DNA of 64,000 nt from Anaerophaga thermohalophila DSM 12881 (GTDB taxonomy: Bacteria; Bacteroidota; Bacteroidia; Bacteroidales; Marinilabiliaceae): the NCBI RefSeq assembly GCF_000191885.1, contig NZ_AEWI01000001.1, forward strand, positions 124,001 to 188,000, written 5' to 3'. Under the pieces are notes generated by a model. It was not told where the DNA came from. It saw nothing but the letters and a program-made list of their open reading frames with translations, and did no database searches. Shown here piece after piece: positions 59,564 through 64,000 of the stretch (position 1 is the stretch's first letter; every line of letters begins with the position of its first letter). Both the position numbers and the translations under genes were made by a program.

Positions 59564-59706
59564 TGCGCACCGTCTAAAAAGCATTTTTGTTGCCAAACTC
59601 GTTGTTGATTTAAATTTTTGCATCCTCATTAACAACAAGTTAACTCCGGTACAAAAATTTTAAACGCCTTGATTTTGACAAAAATATGCTTTTTATACTG
59701 TACTCA
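59564..59706. repeat. Family A palindromic repeat, 143 bases, reverse orientation
   Basis: tgcgcaccgtctaaaaagcat at the left and aaaatatgctttttatactgtactca at the right. Same length as copies at 27110 and 47318. The rest of 59498-59885 shows no gene. Confidence 0.88.
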
Positions 59707-59885
59707 TAGATCATTATATTTTTTTAGATATCTGTCCGGGGACAGGCAGATCAGATGTAACAAGATGAATGCAATGGCATTGGAAATCAGAATCTGAACA
59801 CCAATATGCATTCAAACACAAACAACTGATTTAATGGCTTTTGAAAAAAATTAACGGCTTATTGTCAATTATTTAATTTACCGAT

Positions 59886-61160
59886 ATGATTTATTATCAA
59901 CGCGGCTCGGAAAATGATGTTTTAGGTCCACAAGACCTGAAAGAGGCCTTATTTTCGGCTCTTGACAAACTTGGTCCAAGGGGAAAAGTACTGGCAGTTC
60001 CCCCCGATTATACCCGCTTTCACTCGAAAGCCGGCGAATTAACAGCCAATGCGTATGAATATTACGGGGATAAACTGACCGATGTATTACCTGCCCTTGG
60101 CACTCATAGCCCAATGACAGAACAGCAGATAAGCCACATGTTTCCCGGAGTACCCGGAAATCTATTCCGGATACACGATTGGCGTAACGATGTGGTTACC
60201 CTTGGAATAGTTCCCGGCAGCTATATTTCGGAGATTACAGGCGGACGTATTGATTACGACTGGCCCGCGCAAGTCAACAAGATGGTAAACGAAGGGGGAC
60301 ACGATCTTATATTGTCAATCGGACAGGTTGTTCCGCATGAGGTAATAGGAATGGCCAATTACAACAAAAATATCTTTGTTGGCACAGGAGGATCCGAAGG
60401 CATCAACAAAAGTCATTTTATCGGCGCAGCCTATGGCATGGAAAGAATTATGGGACGAGCCAACAATCCGGTAAGAAAAGTGCTGAATTATGCTTCAGAA
60501 AAATTTGCTTCACATTTGCCAATTATTTATGTTTTGACCGTTATTGGTCATGACGATAAAGAAGGCCTTGTGGCCCGCGGCATATTTATCGGTGACGACG
60601 AAGAAGTATTTGAAAGAGCATCAGACCTTTCCATCAAAGTGAACTTTGAAATGGCAGAGGAACCACTGAGAAAAGTAGTTGTATTTTTGGATCCATCAGA
60701 ATTTAAAAGCACATGGTTGGGAAATAAAAGCATTTACCGTACCAGAATGGCTTTGGCCGACGGAGCTGAACTTATCGTATTAGCACCGGGTCTGAAAGAG
60801 TTCGGAGAAGATGCTGCTATTGACAAATTGATTCGTAAATACGGATATCGTGGAACACCGGCAACGCTAAAAGCCACCGAAGAAAATAAAGATTTACAGG
60901 AGAACCTTGGCGCTGCCGCACATCTTATTCATGGCAGTTCCGAAGGACGATTCTCCATAACTTATTGCCCCGGCCATCTTTCCAAAGAAGAGATTGAATC
61001 TGTCAATTTTAATTATGCACCACTTGAAAAAATGATGACAAAATACAATCCGGAAAAACTTAAAGAGGGAAAAAATATTATGCCGGATGGCGAAGAAATA
61101 TTCTTCATTTCCAATCCGGCCCTGGGTTTATGGGCACACAAAGATCGGTTTACCGAATGA
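59886..61160 (+). CDS. LarA-family nickel-pincer 2-hydroxyacid racemase/epimerase homolog
   Basis: 424 residues. PPDYTRFHSKAGELTANAYEYYG is the DUF2088 start and LPALGTHSPMT holds the first catalytic His. VVPHEVIGMANYNKNIFVG...INKSHF shows His, Lys ten residues on and His sixteen further, the spacing of His174-Lys184-His200 in Lactiplantibacillus LarA, where they hold the nickel-pincer nucleotide. LarA relatives racemise lactate or malate, or epimerise gluconate at C2. The uronate/aldonate context favours an aldonate substrate. The larB, larC and larE maturation genes are not in the window. Confidence 0.88.
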   Translation: MIYYQRGSENDVLGPQDLKEALFSALDKLGPRGKVLAVPPDYTRFHSKAGELTANAYEYYGDKLTDVLPALGTHSPMTEQQISHMFPGVPGNLFRIHDWRNDVVTLGIVPGSYISEITGGRIDYDWPAQVNKMVNEGGHDLILSIGQVVPHEVIGMANYNKNIFVGTGGSEGINKSHFIGAAYGMERIMGRANNPVRKVLNYASEKFASHLPIIYVLTVIGHDDKEGLVARGIFIGDDEEVFERASDLSIKVNFEMAEEPLRKVVVFLDPSEFKSTWLGNKSIYRTRMALADGAELIVLAPGLKEFGEDAAIDKLIRKYGYRGTPATLKATEENKDLQENLGAAAHLIHGSSEGRFSITYCPGHLSKEEIESVNFNYAPLEKMMTKYNPEKLKEGKNIMPDGEEIFFISNPALGLWAHKDRFTE

Positions 61161-61235
61161 CAGACAGAAGTTTGACAGGCAGGAAACAAATGGAAAAAAC
61201 ATAGGTATGGAGTGGCTGAATAGCGGGAAAGTAAA

Positions 61236-61612
61236 AGGATGAAACGAGCATGACAAGGTTTGTCTGAAAAGAACATGTATAATTAACCTCTAATCATTTA
61301 AGAAACCAAAAACAGGTAACAGATTCTTCGTCGTTACCTCCTCAGAATGAAAAGAGGCCCTTTGTCATTCTGACGAAGGGGGAGAATCTAAAAAAGCAAA
61401 CAGACTAAAATGTGATTTTTATTGATGTTAATAAAAATAATCTGTGTTCATCTGCGTCAACAGTGGTGAACTCTCAACCTCAACCTCAACCTCAATCTCA
61501 ACCTCAACCTTACTTTGCTGTTTGTCATTCTGAGCAGAGCGAAGAATCTAATATTAATTAAAGCATGATAAGTTGCATTATTTCAATAACTTATACTAAT
61601 TTTACACGGATA
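61236..61612. repeat. Family C repeat, long copy
   Basis: Begins atgaaacgagcatgacaagg and ends aattttacacggataaag. It shares agattcttcgtcgttacctcctcagaatga, tttgtcattctgacgaaggg and aaaaataatctgtgttcatctgcgtcaac with 47501-47883. A cctcaa/cctcaat tandem tract (about 61480-61512) is longer than in that copy. It fills most of 61161-61647. Confidence 0.82.
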
Positions 61613-61647
61613 AAGAAACTAAAATAAATAACAAAAAACAGACAGTT

Positions 61648-63102
61648 ATGAAACAATTATCAGACATAGGACTAATCGGACTGGCCGTGATGGGAGAAAA
61701 CCTGGTACTCAACATGGAGAGCAAGGGTTTTCAGGTATCAGTTTTCAACAGAACAACAGAAAAGGTAGATAATTTCATCAATGGCCGGGCTAAAGGGAAA
61801 AACATTAAAGGGACTCATTCCCTTGAAGAGCTGGTGCAAACACTGGAACGGCCACGCAAAGTAATGATGATGATCAAAGCAGGGGAAGCAGTGGATAAGC
61901 TCATCGATAATCTCATACCTCTGCTTGAGCCGGGCGACATCATTATCGATGGTGGAAACACTCACTTCCCTGACACCACGCGTCGCACAAAATATGTCGA
62001 AAGTAAAGGATTGCTTTATATAGGCACCGGCGTTTCGGGTGGTGAAGAAGGCGCTTTGCACGGGCCGTCCATAATGCCGGGAGGTTCACCAAAAGCCTGG
62101 CCTGAAGTAAAACCCATATTTCAGTCAATTGCCGCCAAAGTAGAAGACGGCACCCCTTGCTGCGACTGGGTAGGTGAAAATGGTGCCGGGCATTTTGTAA
62201 AAATGGTGCATAATGGCATCGAATATGGTGATATGCAAATTATCAATGAAGCTTATCACATAATGAAAGAGCTTTTGGGTATGTCGCCCGACGAAATGCA
62301 TGAAGTATTCAAAGAATGGAATGAAGGTCCCCTCAATTCTTACCTTATAGAAATAACACGTGACATATTAGCATTCAAAGATGAAGACGGTGAGCCGCTT
62401 GTAGAAAAAATTCTGGACACAGCCGGCCAAAAAGGAACCGGAAAATGGACCGGCATTTCTGCTCTTGAACTGGGGATTCCTCTTACACTGATAGGCGAAG
62501 CTGTTTTTTCAAGATGTCTTTCTGCCATAAAAGAAGAGCGTGTAGAGGCCTCAAAAGTTTTGAAAGGGCCAAAACCGGAATTTAAAGGAGACAGAAAAGC
62601 GTTCCTGAAGGATTTACACGATGCTGTATATGCTTCAAAGATCATCTCTTATGCTCAGGGATATGCTTTGATGGGCGCTGCAGCCAAAGAGTACGGATGG
62701 AACCTGAATTATGGCGGTATAGCACTGATGTGGCGCGGCGGATGTATCATCCGGTCTGTTTTCCTTGCTAAAATCAAAGAGGCTTTCGACGAAAATCCAA
62801 ATCTCACCAACCTGCTGTTGGCACCATTCTTCAAAGAAGTAATCCATAAAGCACAAGAAGGATGGAGAAGAGTTGTTGCAAAAGCCATTGAAAACGGAGT
62901 TCCTACGCCAGCATTTGCCTCAGCTCTAAATTACTACGACGGCTACAGGCACGATCGTCTGCCGGCTAATTTGCTACAGGCACAACGTGACTATTTTGGC
63001 GCGCATACCTATGAACGTATAGACCAACCACGCGGCAAATTCTTCCACACCAACTGGACGGGACATGGCGGAACCACCGCCTCGAGTACCTATAATGTTT
63101 GA
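61648..63102 (+). CDS. gnd: 6-phosphogluconate dehydrogenase, decarboxylating
   Basis: 484 residues, full length. IGLIGLAVMGENLVLNMESKGFQVSVFNRT binds NADP, DGGNTHFPDTTRR, GVSGGEEGALHGPSIMPGG and VKMVHNGIEYGDMQIINEAYH contain the substrate site with the catalytic Lys and Glu. The C-terminal LPANLLQAQRDYFGAHTYERID is complete. It makes ribulose-5-phosphate and NADPH. Zwf and Pgl genes, its usual neighbours, are not here. The stop TGA (63100-63102) is the first triplet of a family A end. Confidence 0.97.
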   Translation: MKQLSDIGLIGLAVMGENLVLNMESKGFQVSVFNRTTEKVDNFINGRAKGKNIKGTHSLEELVQTLERPRKVMMMIKAGEAVDKLIDNLIPLLEPGDIIIDGGNTHFPDTTRRTKYVESKGLLYIGTGVSGGEEGALHGPSIMPGGSPKAWPEVKPIFQSIAAKVEDGTPCCDWVGENGAGHFVKMVHNGIEYGDMQIINEAYHIMKELLGMSPDEMHEVFKEWNEGPLNSYLIEITRDILAFKDEDGEPLVEKILDTAGQKGTGKWTGISALELGIPLTLIGEAVFSRCLSAIKEERVEASKVLKGPKPEFKGDRKAFLKDLHDAVYASKIISYAQGYALMGAAAKEYGWNLNYGGIALMWRGGCIIRSVFLAKIKEAFDENPNLTNLLLAPFFKEVIHKAQEGWRRVVAKAIENGVPTPAFASALNYYDGYRHDRLPANLLQAQRDYFGAHTYERIDQPRGKFFHTNWTGHGGTTASSTYNV

Positions 63103-63241
63103 GTGCAGTCTAAAAAGCCTTTTGACCCCTAAATCCCCTAAAGGGGACTTTTTCAAACTGCTGATTTTTAGCAGTTCCCCTTTAGGGGTCAGGGGTAAAA
63201 ATGGTGCAAATCAGCAGTTTGGTACCTTATGAACAGACACT
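63100..63241. repeat. Mosaic of repeat ends after gnd
   Basis: TGAGTGCAGTCTAAAAAGCC (family A left end), then CCCCTAAAGGGGAC ... GTTCCCCTTTAGGGG with a central CTGCTgatttttAGCAG hairpin, and finally ggtaccttatgaacagacactaattatccgg, a family B right end. Three families are joined in 142 bases. Confidence 0.7.
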
Positions 63242-63265
63242 AATTATCCGGAAAACTTTAAAACA

Positions 63266-64000
63266 ATGTATAAACCAATTTCATTAATTTTTTCCGTCCT
63301 TTTTCTCATCACCGGAGGTTGCGGATTACAAAGTGATGTGAAAGTATTAAAGCTGGGCCATACTCTCGACCAGAAACATTCGGTGCATATAGCCATGGAG
63401 GCAATGGCTGAACGGGTTGAAGAGTTATCGGACGGGAAACTAAAAATAGATATCTATCCCGGCGGGATTTTAGGCTCCGAACGAGAAAGTCTGGAACTCC
63501 TGCAATTGGGCAGTCTTGATATAACAAAAGTCTCTGCAGCAGCACTGGAAGGTTTTGTAGAGGAATACAAAGTTTTTGGACTTCCTTATCTTTTTCAAAG
63601 TAAAGAACATGCTTTTAAAGTGCTCGACGGACCAATCGGACAAGAAATACTGAATAAAGGTGACAACTACTGGTTATCAGGCTTATGTTTTTACGATGCC
63701 GGTGCCCGTAGCTTCTATGCGTCAGTACCGATTAGAAAACCCGAAGATTTAAACGGACTTAAAATAAGGGTAATGCAAAGTATAACCTCCTTTGCCATGG
63801 TGCGGGCAATGGGTGGTTCTCCAACACCAATTTCCTGGGGCGAACTTTACACAGCTCTTCAGGGAAAAGTAGTGGACGGAGCAGAAAACAATCCGCCAAG
63901 CTTCTACCTTTCCCACCACTATGAAGTTTGTAATTATTATACGCTTGACGAGCATACCAGAATCCCCGATGTTCTTATCATTAGCACACACGTCCTCAAA
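63266..64000 (+). CDS. TRAP transporter solute-binding protein (DctP family), 3' end outside window
   Basis: Open from ATG 63266 to the edge, 245 codons. MYKPISLIFSVLFLITGGC is a lipoprotein signal. LKLGHTLDQKHSVHIAMEAMAERVEELSDGKLKIDIYPGGILGSERESLELLQLG and YDAGARSFYASVPIRKPEDLNGLKIRVM with QGKVVDGAENNPPSFY are the DctP motifs, including the Arg that binds the substrate carboxylate. It probably brings uronates or aldonates to the cell. The membrane subunits should follow on the right. Confidence 0.92.
   Translation, partial: MYKPISLIFSVLFLITGGCGLQSDVKVLKLGHTLDQKHSVHIAMEAMAERVEELSDGKLKIDIYPGGILGSERESLELLQLGSLDITKVSAAALEGFVEEYKVFGLPYLFQSKEHAFKVLDGPIGQEILNKGDNYWLSGLCFYDAGARSFYASVPIRKPEDLNGLKIRVMQSITSFAMVRAMGGSPTPISWGELYTALQGKVVDGAENNPPSFYLSHHYEVCNYYTLDEHTRIPDVLIISTHVLK

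Overview
The window looks like a chromosome segment of a marine or anaerobic Bacteroidota (order Marinilabiliales/Bacteroidales-like). The signs are SD-poor, A/T-rich gene starts, -33 TTG / -7 TAnnTTTG promoters, DUF4097 and DUF4861 families, an S37 peptidase, KduI/KduD and UxaC uronate genes, and abundant short palindromic intergenic repeats. No 16S rRNA or species marker is present, so the placement is inferred from gene content.

Region 1 (1-18985) is one end of an integrated siphovirus-type prophage. Read right to left it holds a repressor and Cro-like switch, RecT/YqaJ recombination, replication (DnaC-like ATPase, replisome organiser), SSB, methyltransferase, HNH and other small early genes, a lipoprotein of possible moron type, a nuclease, a ParB-methyltransferase fusion, a SpeD-like S-adenosylmethionine decarboxylase, terminase, portal and head morphogenesis. 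The right boundary is the 3' portion of a tRNA-Pro(GGG) gene (attR). The tail, lysis and probably integrase genes lie left of the window. The large terminase and the repressor each carry a one-base frame disruption, so the prophage is either decaying or contains assembly errors.

Region 2 (19-34 kb) holds a lipoprotein, an ATP-grasp-like protein, a patatin phospholipase, an S37 peptidase, a DUF4097 protein and one giant 2254-residue protein. The giant protein joins an aminotransferase fold to an HPr-kinase/PEPCK-like P-loop domain, with a large extra helical segment. It is the most unusual single gene here.

Region 3 (35-50 kb) is housekeeping: HflK/HflC, a trehalose-6-phosphate synthase/phosphatase fusion divergent from a GH15 enzyme, a folate operon (GAF methionine sulfoxide reductase, FolM-like SDR, FolB, FolK), an ECF sigma factor, a nucleotidyltransferase, DinB, MnmD and an FKBP isomerase.

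Region 4 (49.6-64 kb) is a uronate/aldonate catabolic locus. KduI and KduD lie beside deletion remnants of DUF4861 and BNR_4 genes. A LacI regulator is divergent from uxaC-kdgK-eda-SDR fructuronate reductase, followed by a second PfkB kinase, a LarA-family nickel epimerase homolog, 6-phosphogluconate dehydrogenase and a TRAP solute-binding protein. No mannonate dehydratase is in the window. The last genes could form a mannonate -> gluconate -> 6-phosphogluconate -> ribulose-5-phosphate shunt, which is an inference.

Throughout the chromosomal part, at least three families of small palindromic repeats occupy the intergenic regions. They sit exactly on stop or start codons of several genes, are nested in one another's loops, and in one family the hairpin stem changes in both arms together.
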